The notes: generated from the sequence alone by a model not told the origin. Shown: positions 54,020 to 62,655, counted from the stretch's first letter. The stretch: 64,000 nucleotides of DNA from Pasteurellaceae bacterium RH1A (GCA_012221805.1 CP015195.1:1225771-1289770); one strand, 5' to 3'. Numbers and translations are program-made.

Positions 54020-56041
54020 TTAGACCTCTAACAAGGCCAACCTAAGCTGCTGGATCTGATCCCGCACCGCAGCCGCTTTTTCAAACTCCAAGTCCTTAGC
54101 AAAGTCTCGCATTTGGGCCTCCAAACGCTTGAGTTCTTTTTCCAAATCCTTGCGGGACTTCGGCACAAAATCACTTGCAAGTTTTTGGTCTTTTTTGACC
54201 GCTTGCTTGCTCCTTTTTGGTTTGTCAGTCTGACCAATATCCAGCAATTCACCCACCTTCTTATTTAGGGCTTGCGGGGTAATACCCTGTTCCTCATTGT
54301 ATTTCTGCTGCTTCTCTCGGCGGCGTTCGGTCTCTTGAATGGCCTTTTGCATTGAATTAGTAATCCGATCACCATAAAGAATGGCCTTGCCGTTGAGATT
54401 ACGGGCGGCTCGGCCGATGGTCTGAATCAGGGAGCGTTCGGAACGTAAGAAGCCCTCCTTATCTGCATCAAGAATAGCCACCAGCGAAACCTCTGGCATA
54501 TCTAAACCTTCTCGAAGCAGGTTGATCCCCACCAGCACATCGAACATCCCCTTACGCAGGTCGTGGATAATTTCCACCCGTTCTACCGTGTCGATGTCGC
54601 TGTGCAGGTAACGCACCCGCACCCCGTGTTCGTCCAAGTAATCGGTCAAGTCCTCGGCCATTTTTTTTGTTAGGGTAGTGACCAAGACCCTTTCGTCCAC
54701 CTCCACTCGCTTATGGATTTCAGACAGGAGATCATCCACCTGGGTAGCAACAGGTCGTACCTCAATCAGCGGATCTAAAAGCCCCGTTGGCCGCACCACC
54801 TGATCGACCACATCGCCGTTGGATTTCTCCAACTCGTAGGGGCCTGGGGTGGCGGACACATAAATGGTTTGAGGCGAAAGAGCTTCAAATTCCTCAAAAC
54901 GAAGCGGGCGGTTGTCCAGGGCTGAAGGTAGGCGGAAGCCGTATTGCACCAGGGTTTCTTTTCTTGCTCGGTCGCCCCGATACATCCCGCCAATTTGCGG
55001 CACGGTAACGTGGGATTCATCAATAATCAGCAGACCATCAGCCGGCATATAGTCAAAGAGGGTTGGCGGTGGCTGGCCCTCTTTTCTGCCCGACAGGTAG
55101 CGGGAGTAGTTTTCAATGCCCGAACAGTAGCCCAGCTCGTTCATCATCTCAATATCGAATTGGGTGCGTTGGGCCAGGCGTTGTTCTTCCACCAGCTTGT
55201 TTTCCTTGATCAGATAGGTTCGGCGGTCGGCCAGCTCCTCCTTGATTTGTTCAATAGCCTCTAAAATCCGCTCCCTTGGAGTCACATAATGGCTCTTTGG
55301 ATAGACCGTATAGCGGGGAACCTTGCCCAGGCTGTGGCCAGTCAGCGGGTCGAAGAGGGAGAGGTTTTCGATTTCATCATCAAACAGTTCGACCCGCAGG
55401 GCCACCTCGTCCGATTCGGCTGGGAAGATGTCAATCACCTCGCCCCGCACTCGGAAGGTGGAACGCTGGAAGGCCTGATCGTTACGGGTGTATTGGAGTT
55501 CGGCCAGGCGAGTGAGGATCTCCCGCTGGTTCATAATAGCCCCCACCTGCAAGTGCAACATCATCTGCATATAGGCATCCACATCCCCCAAGCCGTAAAT
55601 GGCCGACACCGAGGCCACCACGATGGTATCCCGCCGTTCCAAGAAAGACTTGGTAGCAGACAGCCGCATTTGCTCGATCTGCTCGTTGATGGAGGCATCC
55701 TTTTCAATAAAGGTATCGCTGCTGGGCACATAGGCCTCAGGCTGGTAGTAGTCGTAGTAGGAAACGAAGTATTCCACCGCATTTTCAGGGAAAAAGGCCT
55801 TCATTTCGGCATAGAGCTGGGCGGCCAGGGTCTTATTGGGTGCGAGTAGCATGGCCGGGCGGTTAAGGGTGGCAATCACGTTTGCGATGGTGAAGGTCTT
55901 GCCCGAACCTGTTACCCCCAAAAGGGTTTGGTGGGCCAGGCCATCATTAAGCCCTTCGGTTAATTTGGCAATGGCCGAGGGCTGATCGCCCGAGGGCTTA
56001 AAGGGGCTGTGGAGGATAAAGGGTTTGCCGTGTTTGGTCAT
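54020..56041 (-). CDS. uvrB: Excinuclease ABC subunit B
   Basis: The damage-verifying helicase of nucleotide excision repair (673 residues, as E. coli). Walker [10 protein letters not shown], the beta-hairpin region [25 protein letters not shown] in [10 protein letters not shown], helicase motif [12 protein letters not shown], and a C-terminal UVR domain (about 635-670) that contacts UvrC. No clear LexA box was seen upstream. Start: ATG after TAGGAACTCAGCC. Confidence 0.97.
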   Translation of the reverse strand: MTKHGKPFILHSPFKPSGDQPSAIAKLTEGLNDGLAHQTLLGVTGSGKTFTIANVIATLNRPAMLLAPNKTLAAQLYAEMKAFFPENAVEYFVSYYDYYQPEAYVPSSDTFIEKDASINEQIEQMRLSATKSFLERRDTIVVASVSAIYGLGDVDAYMQMMLHLQVGAIMNQREILTRLAELQYTRNDQAFQRSTFRVRGEVIDIFPAESDEVALRVELFDDEIENLSLFDPLTGHSLGKVPRYTVYPKSHYVTPRERILEAIEQIKEELADRRTYLIKENKLVEEQRLAQRTQFDIEMMNELGYCSGIENYSRYLSGRKEGQPPPTLFDYMPADGLLIIDESHVTVPQIGGMYRGDRARKETLVQYGFRLPSALDNRPLRFEEFEALSPQTIYVSATPGPYELEKSNGDVVDQVVRPTGLLDPLIEVRPVATQVDDLLSEIHKRVEVDERVLVTTLTKKMAEDLTDYLDEHGVRVRYLHSDIDTVERVEIIHDLRKGMFDVLVGINLLREGLDMPEVSLVAILDADKEGFLRSERSLIQTIGRAARNLNGKAILYGDRITNSMQKAIQETERRREKQQKYNEEQGITPQALNKKVGELLDIGQTDKPKRSKQAVKKDQKLASDFVPKSRKDLEKELKRLEAQMRDFAKDLEFEKAAAVRDQIQQLRLALLEV

Positions 56042-56154
56042 GGCTGAGTTCCTATCAAAAATAAGGGTTATTGTAGCAGATCTTTAGTGAGAGTGGGGCA
56101 ATGGTCTGCATCTTCACCCATTCTCCTATAGGCTTGACATATAAGGAATAACTT

Positions 56155-56175
56155 ATAAACTAAGGGTTAGTTTAT
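56155..56175. promoter_or_regulatory. Perfect operator-like palindrome of the TA remnant
   Basis: ATAAACTAA-GGG-TTAGTTTAT: two 9-base half-sites around three G. It overlaps the first two bases of the toxin-fragment ATG and follows a TTGACA box (56134-56139). Confidence 0.65.
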
Positions 56176-56353
56176 GAACCAAGTAAATGAATATCAAGGC
56201 AAGCCCTTACGAGCTTTCTTTGCTTTTGATCCAAAACGCCAAGCGATTGTCTTGTGTGGCGGAGATAAAACAGGCGATAAGCAATTTTACCAACGAATGA
56301 TCCGATTGGCGGATAGAGAACTAAGTCAGTATTTAAAGGAACTGGAGGCCTAA
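56174..56353 (+). pseudogene. N-terminally truncated RelE/HigB-like toxin (Gp49 family)
   Basis: A 59-residue reading frame matching only the C-terminal half of RelE/HigB-type toxins: GKPLRAFFAFDPKRQAIVLCGGDKTGDKQFYQRMIRLADRELSQYLKELE. Intact members have about 110 residues, so some 50 N-terminal residues are missing. An in-frame TAG stop lies just upstream. The promoter/operator region and antitoxin gene are intact, which suggests an internal deletion that silenced the toxin. The stop touches the antitoxin ATG directly. Confidence 0.75.
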
Positions 56354-56653
56354 ATGAAAACGCTCGCACAATTTCTTGATGAATTTAGCCCAACCGATCG
56401 CAAAGAGATCGAGCAAAAGGCCGAGGAGCTGATGCTTGAAAGCGGCTTATCCACCTTGCGGCAGGAATTGGCACTTTCCCAAAAAGATATGGCCAAAAGT
56501 TTAGGTATCTCCCAGCCTGCGATTGCACAAATTGAACAAAGAGGAAATGATTTACGACTTTCAACACTAAAACGCTATATTGAAACCATGGGCGGTAAAC
56601 TTAGCCTTTCAGTAGAAATGCCAACAGGGGATATTCGTATTTTTCAGATATAA
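56354..56653 (+). CDS. HigA-type XRE antitoxin
   Basis: A 99-residue protein with a C-terminal helix-turn-helix (LRQELALSQKDMAKSLGISQPAIAQIEQRGNDLRLSTLKRYIETMGG), typical of antitoxins paired with Gp49/HigB-type toxins. It should still bind the palindrome at 56155-56175. Its cognate toxin is truncated, so it may persist as an orphan regulator or anti-addiction module. Confidence 0.86.
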   Translation: MKTLAQFLDEFSPTDRKEIEQKAEELMLESGLSTLRQELALSQKDMAKSLGISQPAIAQIEQRGNDLRLSTLKRYIETMGGKLSLSVEMPTGDIRIFQI

Positions 56654-56796
56654 AAGCGAGGACAGCATTCGTTGGTAAACTAGTTGCCATCAGCGAAAAC
56701 AACAAAAACCAACCCACCCTCTTGCCCTAAAATTTGACGAAAGAAAGCCTACTGTTTAAGATAGGCCAATTCAAGAACCATCTCCAAGGAGAGCCA

Positions 56797-57390
56797 ATGA
56801 GCCTGCCTATGAATGAAATTACCCGCCTAGAGCAGTTAGATTTGAATCGTAGTTACAGCTACGCTGATTATCTGATGTGGAAGCTCAAGGAACGGGTGGA
56901 AATTATTAAAGGCAAGATTGTTGCCATGTCACCCGCTCCAACACGCCTACACCAGCGGATTTCAATGAAGCTTACCGCTTATTTTGTTAGCGTGTTTGAC
57001 AACCACGACTGCCAGCTTTACGCAGCTCCCTTTGATGTTCGTTTACCCGATCAAAATGGCCAAATTAAAAACGTGGTTCAGCCAGACTTATGTGTCATTT
57101 GCGATCATAGCAAGTTAGACGACAGGGGCTGCATTGGTGCACCTGATTTGGTGGTAGAAATCCTCTCTATGGGCAACTCCAAGCGTGAAATCAAGCATAA
57201 GTTTGAGCTATACCAAGAATCAGGTGTGAGTGAGTATTGGGTGGTGAATCCCTCTCAGGAATATATCCAAATTTATGTGTTAGAAAATGGCCGCTATATC
57301 GGCATCGCCCCTGTTTCCGAAGGCGAAATCATTACCTCAGTACGATTTCCCCACTTGAGTTTTTCCACGGCCAAGTTATATGAGCTGTAA
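56797..57390 (+). CDS. Uma2-family protein (PD-(D/E)XK nuclease fold, DUF820)
   Basis: A 197-residue protein of the Uma2 family, which is very common in cyanobacteria and sporadic elsewhere. Nuclease-fold residues are visible in VQPDLCVIC, APDLVVEILS and the following Lys (SKREIKHKFELYQESGVSEYWVVNP). Function is unproven. I choose the ATG after AAGGAGAGCCA; an earlier in-frame start at 56734 is less likely. It is isolated, next to the TA remnant and a MITE-like element. Confidence 0.85.
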   Translation: MSLPMNEITRLEQLDLNRSYSYADYLMWKLKERVEIIKGKIVAMSPAPTRLHQRISMKLTAYFVSVFDNHDCQLYAAPFDVRLPDQNGQIKNVVQPDLCVICDHSKLDDRGCIGAPDLVVEILSMGNSKREIKHKFELYQESGVSEYWVVNPSQEYIQIYVLENGRYIGIAPVSEGEIITSVRFPHLSFSTAKLYEL

Positions 57391-57402
57391 GCCTAGGAGC
57401 TA

Positions 57403-57602
57403 TTGATGTTTTAAGTATTAAAACAAGCAACGTTATATAATCTTTTTCCCCAGCACGGCAGAGCCGTACTGGGTTAAGCATGGTTGAGCAGCTTTGCTGC
57501 TCCTCATTTCACAGCCCCAAAGGGGCTGACTTATGCGTAACCTAGTACGGCTCTGCCGTGCTAGGCAATAAATAGGTTGATTTTTTATGCTTCAAACATC
57601 AA
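57403..57602. repeat. MITE-like element, full-length copy C (200 bp)
   Basis: Terminal inverted repeats of about 18 bases (TTGATGTTTTAAGTATTA against TTGATGTTTGAAGCATAA from the right) flank four stacked hairpins: CCAGCACGGC...GTACTGG, GAGCAGCTTTGCTGCTC, AGCCCCAAAGGGGCT, CCTAGTACGG...TGCTAGG. No obvious target duplication and no coding capacity. Confidence 0.82.
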
Positions 57603-57700
57603 CAGACCTTAAATCCCATAAAAGAAAAACCTAAACCGCTCAAAATCCCACCATTTCTTTGTACAGAGAACCGTTCCGAATGCAAGTATTTTGTAAAAAT

Positions 57701-57716
57701 GTGAGCCATATCACAA
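57701..57716 (+). promoter_or_regulatory. CRP-type site upstream of the porin
   Basis: TGTGAGCCATATCACA, a perfect match to TGTGA-N6-TCACA. It is more than 200 bases upstream of the porin promoter, so it would act from a distance or control another start. Confidence 0.7.
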
Positions 57717-57854
57717 AATCAGAAGAAAGTTCCATAAAATGACAAAAATCAAATAAAAATATTTTCCCCTTGTTTTTCAATATGTTGAGTTATTTTAAAA
57801 ATGAAGTTTTTTGTCATTTTTTTGAAATAAATAGAGTTACACTTCTAAAAATAC

Positions 57855-57872
57855 TTATAACTTATTGATTTA
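57855..57872 (-). promoter_or_regulatory. IHF-type site upstream of the porin promoter
   Basis: The same 18-mer (TTATAACTTATTGATTTA) as upstream of the adhesin, matching the IHF consensus on the complementary strand. It lies 40 bases before the -35 box. Confidence 0.6.
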
Positions 57873-57912
57873 AAACAGGTTTTTAAACTATTTAAAAAAA
57901 TGCTTTAGATTA

Positions 57913-57941
57913 TTGACACAAAATCACATTTTTGCCATTAT
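57913..57941 (+). promoter_or_regulatory. Promoter of the porin gene
   Basis: TTGACA (57913-57918), 17 bases, CATTAT (57936-57941). The leader of about 115 bases has the inverted repeats ATTCAACA/TGTTGAAT and GCTCT/AGAGC. Confidence 0.72.
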
Positions 57942-58062
57942 TCGCTCGCATTCAACAGTCGCCTAGTTTACAAAACTGAAGTTGTTGAATTCGGAGGACG
58001 CTCTTATACCTTAACGAGAGCCGTTTCTAAGCAAACTAAAATAACAATTTAAGGTGATTATT

Positions 58063-59217
58063 ATGAAAAAAACACTCGTTGCATTAGCAGTAACTGCATT
58101 CGCAGCATCAGCTTCAGCAGTAACCGTTTACGACAATGAAGGTACTAAGTTCGTTGTTGATGGTCGTGTACATGTTTATGCAGATAAAGAAACCTCTAAA
58201 GAAGGTAATGCAAAAACAACTGGCCATTCAAAATTAGCAAATAATGGCTCTCGTGTACGCTTTACTGTAACACACAATATTACTGATGACTTTTATGGCT
58301 TTGGCCGTGTTGAACTACGTTTTCATGGTAAAGACAAAACCAAATTAGTGAAAAATGAGAAGTATGATTCAACCAATCCAAATTCTTTACCATATACATT
58401 AGAAGAAGGCCATTCAACTGGATCTGCTAACTGGGGTAACGTATATGCGCACCGTGGTTATGTTGGTTTAGGTAGCAAATCAGCGGGTAGCGAAGTAACC
58501 TTTGGTAAGATGCTACTCATTGGTGATGATATTGGCCGTATCGGTTTAGATAACCTTTATGGTGTAGGTTCTGCCTTATCAGAAGTTAAAGGTCAATCTA
58601 TCCTAACTGAAGCAACTAATAGTGGTGTTGAATATCGCTTTACAGGTGTGAAAGGCTTAACCTTAGCAGCCAACTATAATTTTGCGACTGAAACTGACAC
58701 AGTTGGCTCAGCCAAAGCTGACTACGGTGTAGGTGCAATCTATGAGTTTGCAGTAGCTGAAGATGCAACCGTAAGTGCTTCTGTAGGTTACTCACACACA
58801 GACTTCCAAAATGTAGCTGCAACAAACCAAGAAGATAAAGATGGCGTTTACGGTGGTGTAAACTACCAAAACAGCTTCTTCAAAGTGGGTGTTGATGGTG
58901 GTCGTGCAGTGCTTAAAGCCAAAAATGGCGACAAACTTAACACAACCAGTTTTGTAAGAACAGGTGCTAAATTCAACGTAACAGATAAAGCTGCAGTGTA
59001 TGGTAACTATGGTTACTTAACAGTTAAAGCGGATACACCTAAAGAAGCTAAAACGCATGGTAAGAATACTGCTCACCGCTTTATGTTAGGTGCTGAATAC
59101 AAACTTCACAAACAAGTTAAAACTTATGTTGAAGGTAAATTTGATAAAATCAAATTTGCTAACGGTACAAAACAAAAAGATAAAGGTATTGGTGTTGGTT
59201 TAGTAGCATACTTCTAA
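58063..59217 (+). CDS. ompP2: OmpP2-type general porin
   Basis: A trimeric outer-membrane porin (384 residues) of the Pasteurellaceae OmpP2/OmpH family. Signal peptide MKKTLVALAVTAFAASASA, mature start VTVYDNEGTKFVVDGRVHVYADK, 16-stranded barrel pattern, and C-terminal GVGLVAYF ending in Phe for BAM recognition. The start is placed at MKKTLV after AAGGTGATTATT. Its own promoter, an IHF-type site and a distant CRP site lie upstream. Confidence 0.94.
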   Translation: MKKTLVALAVTAFAASASAVTVYDNEGTKFVVDGRVHVYADKETSKEGNAKTTGHSKLANNGSRVRFTVTHNITDDFYGFGRVELRFHGKDKTKLVKNEKYDSTNPNSLPYTLEEGHSTGSANWGNVYAHRGYVGLGSKSAGSEVTFGKMLLIGDDIGRIGLDNLYGVGSALSEVKGQSILTEATNSGVEYRFTGVKGLTLAANYNFATETDTVGSAKADYGVGAIYEFAVAEDATVSASVGYSHTDFQNVAATNQEDKDGVYGGVNYQNSFFKVGVDGGRAVLKAKNGDKLNTTSFVRTGAKFNVTDKAAVYGNYGYLTVKADTPKEAKTHGKNTAHRFMLGAEYKLHKQVKTYVEGKFDKIKFANGTKQKDKGIGVGLVAYF

Positions 59218-59236
59218 GATCTTTTTCTCCTAGTTC

Positions 59237-59265
59237 AAAACCACCCTCTCAAGGGTGGTTTTTTG
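59237..59265 (+). terminator. Terminator of the porin gene
   Basis: AAAACCACCCT and AGGGTGGTTTT pair around CTCA, followed by a T-run. Confidence 0.94.
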
Positions 59266-59331
59266 TTATTCGTTTTTTATATTGTGAAAAAAAGGAAAAA
59301 TGATTAGAATTTGTCTGGATGAGGTATTCAA

Positions 59332-59601
59332 ATGAAGATAGAATTTGATCCAGATAAAAACCAGCGAAATATTGTTGAGAGAGGATTGTCTTTTGAGCAA
59401 GTCATTGACTTCCAATGGGGAACGGCCTATATTTGGCCTGACTTACGCTTTGATTATGGAGAAATTCGCTTAAATGCATTAGGCTTTTTAGGAGAGCGTC
59501 TTCATTACTTAACCTTTAAGCCTATTGAGGGTGGTGTGAGAGTTATTAGCTTTAGAAAAGCGAATAAACGAGAGGTAAAACAATATGAAAGTAATCAATA
59601 A
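59332..59601 (+). CDS. brnT: BrnT-type toxin
   Basis: An 89-residue RelE-fold ribonuclease toxin of the BrnT family: FDPDKNQRNIVERGLSFEQV, then GFLGERLHYLTFKPIEGGVRVISFRKANKREVKQYE, with the conserved Arg/Lys of the C-terminal motif. It overlaps brnA by 17 bases, toxin first, as usual. Confidence 0.93.
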   Translation: MKIEFDPDKNQRNIVERGLSFEQVIDFQWGTAYIWPDLRFDYGEIRLNALGFLGERLHYLTFKPIEGGVRVISFRKANKREVKQYESNQ

Positions 59602-59896
59602 AGCTGACTACTATGATGAAATTGCAGAAAAGACGCCCTTAACAGATAAAGAGCTTTCTCAATTTCGTCCATTAAAGGATGTTATGCCTGCGGAATTTGT
59701 TGAGATGGTAATGGCTCATCAAGCAGAACGTGAGCGTTTAGGCTTTATCACTCCTCAAGATAAGCAAGTACCTTTAAAACAATCCGTCACCCTACGCCTA
59801 TCGCCTGAAATCTTAGAAAAATTCCGAGCAACAGGCAAGGGCTGGCAAAGTCGCTTAAATGACGTTCTCTTGGATTATGTAAAAACGGCAATGTAA
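59585..59896 (+). CDS. brnA: BrnA-type antitoxin
   Basis: A 103-residue antitoxin. The C-terminal ribbon-helix-helix (VTLRLSPEILEKFRATGKGWQSRLNDVLLDYV) binds DNA and toxin. It should repress brnTA and neutralise BrnT. A small terminator follows. Confidence 0.92.
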   Translation: MKVINKADYYDEIAEKTPLTDKELSQFRPLKDVMPAEFVEMVMAHQAERERLGFITPQDKQVPLKQSVTLRLSPEILEKFRATGKGWQSRLNDVLLDYVKTAM

Positions 59897-59908
59897 TATA
59901 AGGTTAAA

Positions 59909-59932
59909 GCCACTCTTTAAGAGTGGTTTTTT
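59909..59932 (+). terminator. Terminator of brnTA
   Basis: CCACTCT and AGAGTGG stem with a 3-base loop, then TTTTTTG. Confidence 0.8.
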
Positions 59933-60120
59933 GTTATCTATAGCCTCAGAAGTTTTCAATTTAAGATGACTAGGCTGGTACCTCTATATCAATGGCTTAT
60001 CAGCACTAATCTATCCTAGGGTAACTCCTTACCCACGGCCAAAAGCAAAAAGAAAGAGTTACATTTCTCTTATTTATATGTTACTATTTTACTCAATTAA
60101 TGTTACTTATTGAGGTGGGT

Positions 60121-61140
60121 ATGAACAATATTTTGCACAAATTACTGGAAATAGTGAAAGATAATCCTACACAAACAGCAGATGCCCTTGCCACTACTTT
60201 ATCTATTACTCGGCAAAGTGCATCACGCAAGCTAAAGGGCTGGGTAGAGGATAATTTGCTGAGTGTATCAGGCAGAGGGCGTGCAACACGTTATGCCTTG
60301 GTTGAACAGGTTGAATCTTTCCATTTTGGACAGATTGACAGTTTAGATGAGTTTTTAGTTTATTCACAAACCTTAGGCCCTAAATTGTCCAGCTTACCAC
60401 GCAATGTGCTAGAAGCTTTCCAATATGGCTTTACTGAAATGTTCAATAATGCCATTGATCATTCAGCAGCAACGGAAATCATCGTTGAAATTCGCCAAAC
60501 CCCTATTTCAACCTTTGTCAGCATTAAAGATAATGGCTTGGGGATTTTTGAAAAAATTCAAAAGGCCTTTGGTTTAATTGATATTCGCCAATCTATCTTT
60601 GAATTATCAAAAGGAAAGCTAACTACAGACAAGGCTAATCATAGCGGGGAAGGCATCTTCTTTGCCTCTAAAATTTTTGATTTTTTCTGTATTAGCTCAA
60701 AGGGCTGGGCCTTTGTTCATAATGGTGACTTAATTGATGTTATGTATGAACATGATGTTGATTATGTTGATGGCACAGAGGTAATGTTTGAACTAAAACA
60801 TAGCTGGCCAAAACAGACAAAGGATATTTTTGACAAGTTTGCCATGCCTGAAGAATATACTTTTGCAACAACTGTTGTGCCTGTTAATTTGGCTAAACAC
60901 GAGGGGGAATTTTTGATTTCACGCTCTCAGGCCAAAAGGCTGGTTGCACGTTTTGAACATTTTCAACAGGTGATTTTAGATTTTCAGAATGTAGCCAGCA
61001 TTGGCCAGGCCTTTGCAGATCAAATTTTCCGTGTCTATCAAAATGAACACCCTGATGTGCAATTATTTGTTACAAATGCTACAGAGGATATCCAGAATAT
61101 GATTTCTCGTACAGGGTTTAAATTTAGCGAAGGAAGTTGA
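60121..61140 (+). CDS. HTH - GHKL ATPase - STAS-like (DUF4325) regulatory protein
   Basis: A 339-residue three-domain protein. Residues 1-65 are a winged helix-turn-helix (NPTQTADALATTLSITRQSASRKLKGWVEDNLLS). About 85-215 form a GHKL ATP-binding domain like anti-sigma kinases: N-box TEMFNNAIDHS, G1 DNGLGI, G2 HSGEGIFF. About 255-335 form a DUF4325/STAS-like domain (ISRSQAKRLVARFEHFQQVILDFQNVASIGQAFADQIF). This looks like a partner-switching module (RsbW plus RsbV) fused to a DNA-binding domain. Start: ATG after GAGGTGGGT; an ATG seven codons upstream is possible. Target unknown; no sigma factor is adjacent. Confidence 0.83.
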   Translation: MNNILHKLLEIVKDNPTQTADALATTLSITRQSASRKLKGWVEDNLLSVSGRGRATRYALVEQVESFHFGQIDSLDEFLVYSQTLGPKLSSLPRNVLEAFQYGFTEMFNNAIDHSAATEIIVEIRQTPISTFVSIKDNGLGIFEKIQKAFGLIDIRQSIFELSKGKLTTDKANHSGEGIFFASKIFDFFCISSKGWAFVHNGDLIDVMYEHDVDYVDGTEVMFELKHSWPKQTKDIFDKFAMPEEYTFATTVVPVNLAKHEGEFLISRSQAKRLVARFEHFQQVILDFQNVASIGQAFADQIFRVYQNEHPDVQLFVTNATEDIQNMISRTGFKFSEGS

Positions 61141-61168
61141 TTATTTAGCATAAGATTACCTCCAAAAC

Positions 61169-61203
61169 CAACCGCTTGTTTCCTCAGCAAGCGGTTGATT
61201 TTT
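61169..61203 (+). terminator. Uptake-sequence terminator after the HTH-GHKL gene
   Basis: CAACCGCTTG and CAAGCGGTTG form a 10-bp stem with a 9-base loop, then ATTTTTG. Confidence 0.88.
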
Positions 61204-61287
61204 GCGATTTATTTGCAAAATAAGAGTTTATTCCCCCTACATCTCCCACAAATACTAATCACTCTCAAATAAAAACCTAGCTGTTAG

Positions 61288-61710
61288 CTAGGTTAGTAAG
61301 AAGTGCTTGGCTTGTTGATATTTTTGCTGGCGCAATCTATCTTTTTCTGTTGGGTTAGGTAAACGAGATAAATCCATATTATGTGTCAAATCCGCTATTT
61401 TAACTTTTCGAGCAATTTCATTGGCCTTCACACGCCCCAAGTAATCTTGGTAAGATTCCCCCTTGCGTTTAGTTATTGCCTCAACCGCTTTAGCAATGGC
61501 TTGGCCAAATAAAACTGAAATCTCTCCCAAAGACATCTGGGTATCTTCTACACTATCGTGTAACCAAGCGGTTGCTATCACTATATCATCTTCATGAGAA
61601 AGCAAATCTGCAACAAACTTCAAATGATAGATATAAGGTTGCCCAGCTTTATCAAGCTGATTTTGATGTGCTTGCTGAGCAAACTGTGCGGCTTTTTGGG
61701 AAAGTAACAT
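61288..61710 (-). CDS. Small HD-domain alarmone-hydrolase-like protein
   Basis: A 140-residue single-domain protein of the SpoT/MESH1 hydrolase type. The HD motifs are visible: AQQAHQNQLDKAGQPYIYHLKFVADLL, WLHDSVEDTQMSL (HD plus ED), and KIADLTHNMDLSRL. Such small alarmone hydrolases degrade (p)ppGpp or related products and serve as antidotes in toxSAS modules. It is the last gene of a three-gene operon, starting within the preceding stop (TGATG). The role as antitoxin to the upstream RelA/SpoT-type synthetase is inferred from context. Confidence 0.82.
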   Translation of the reverse strand: MLLSQKAAQFAQQAHQNQLDKAGQPYIYHLKFVADLLSHEDDIVIATAWLHDSVEDTQMSLGEISVLFGQAIAKAVEAITKRKGESYQDYLGRVKANEIARKVKIADLTHNMDLSRLPNPTEKDRLRQQKYQQAKHFLLT

Positions 61711-61928
61711 CAATGCACCTTAATAAAGCGGATAGCTTCTTTTTCTGAAATTTCATCGTAATCAGAAAAGTCGCTTACCAAAATCTTGTCTGCCCAAAAT
61801 GTGCCGAATTTCTGATCCCAATCTTCTTGTTCAGGCTCATAGACAGCGAAAGAAAGCCAATCTGACGGCATTCCACGGATCAACTTTTGCTTGTTGTCGC
61901 CAATATCTGCTAAATAATATTGATACAT
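61710..61928 (-). CDS. Unknown small acidic protein between RSH synthetase and HD hydrolase
   Basis: A 72-residue acidic protein ([42 protein letters not shown] at the start, then ADKILVSDFSDYDEIS) that I do not recognise. Its start overlaps the stop of the upstream gene by one base (TAATG), and its stop overlaps the start of the HD gene (TGATG). Such coupling implies that all three proteins work together, for example as a second antitoxin, adaptor or inhibitor. No membrane helix or signal peptide. Confidence 0.7.
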   Translation of the reverse strand: MYQYYLADIGDNKQKLIRGMPSDWLSFAVYEPEQEDWDQKFGTFWADKILVSDFSDYDEISEKEAIRFIKVH

Positions 61929-62506
61929 TACTTTTTACCTTTGATGAAATCAATGTTCTTAGGTACTTTTAGATTAGCACTTAATTTCTGCATTTCAAGC
62001 AAAATTTTTGCTTTTTCTTGTACCGATGTTTCAGGAGATCGAAATACCTCATATAGTTGATGCAGTCTGCCATTTTTGAGTTCAAAGCTTTCTTGGGTAT
62101 GGTATTGCAGTTCAAAAATAATATTATCTTTCTTAAGCAGAACATTTACAAAAGTGTTAATACCTTTATAGCTTGAGCCATCTTGCCAAGTGTTTTTGAT
62201 AATAAGGGTCTTATATCCTTGTTCAATAAGTTGAATCTGCATTTGTTGGTATTGCTCAACAAAGGTGTGAGGATCAAAAATAGCTGTATAACGGATCAGG
62301 TCTTTAATACTTTCTACGGCTTTTTCCTCTGAAAGCCCCGCTAACATTTCTGTTTTGATTTTACGCTCTAAGGATTCAACCGATTTTAGGCGATATTCAA
62401 GTCCTGCTGTTTTACCTCCCACGGAAGAAATGATTTTAGTTACATCACGGGTAATCTGAGGTTCAAGCTCTTTGGCCTTTTCCCATAAAAGTTTAGCGCT
62501 TTGCAT
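61928..62506 (-). CDS. RelA/SpoT-fold nucleotide pyrophosphokinase-like protein (candidate toxSAS toxin)
   Basis: A 192-residue protein with synthetase-domain motifs of the RelA/SpoT homologue family. R-x-K-x3-S-x2-x-K is seen in [13 protein letters not shown]; then [20 protein letters not shown] and the catalytic-Glu strand [26 protein letters not shown]. It has no hydrolase, TGS or ACT domain. The YKG.N and ELQYHT variants differ from housekeeping RelA and resemble toxic small alarmone synthetases and polymorphic-toxin versions. First gene of a tightly coupled operon with an HD hydrolase, divergent from catalase. It may pyrophosphorylate nucleotides or tRNA ends; this is not shown by sequence. 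Confidence 0.78.
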   Translation of the reverse strand: MQSAKLLWEKAKELEPQITRDVTKIISSVGGKTAGLEYRLKSVESLERKIKTEMLAGLSEEKAVESIKDLIRYTAIFDPHTFVEQYQQMQIQLIEQGYKTLIIKNTWQDGSSYKGINTFVNVLLKKDNIIFELQYHTQESFELKNGRLHQLYEVFRSPETSVQEKAKILLEMQKLSANLKVPKNIDFIKGKK

Positions 62507-62524
62507 TATTAGCTTTTTCTCTGT

Positions 62525-62568
62525 TAAATACTATCAATAATAATATATCAATCAGCATTTGTTATCAA
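62525..62568 (-). promoter_or_regulatory. Probable promoter/operator of the RSH operon
   Basis: On the minus strand TTGATA (62551-62546), 15 bases, TATTTA (62530-62525). The motif ATCAAT occurs three times (about 62533, 62547, 62564), which could be an autoregulatory operator array. Confidence 0.4.
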
Positions 62569-62577
62569 TTCAATAGT

Positions 62578-62606
62578 TTGCCCGCTTCCTCTCACCAACC
62601 TATAAT
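62578..62606 (+). promoter_or_regulatory. Promoter of the catalase gene
   Basis: TTGCCC (62578-62583), 17 bases, TATAAT (62601-62606). Confidence 0.65.
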
Positions 62607-62655
62607 CCCTCTTGATTTATTTCTGTTTTATTTTTACCCAGTAGGAGAGATTACC

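Noticed and set aside
55289..55849. Plus-strand open frame opposite uvrB
   Set aside because: A shadow of the conserved uvrB gene on the other strand.
56042..56130. LexA box in front of uvrB
   Set aside because: No CTG-N10-CAG palindrome was found in the region upstream of the uvrB start.
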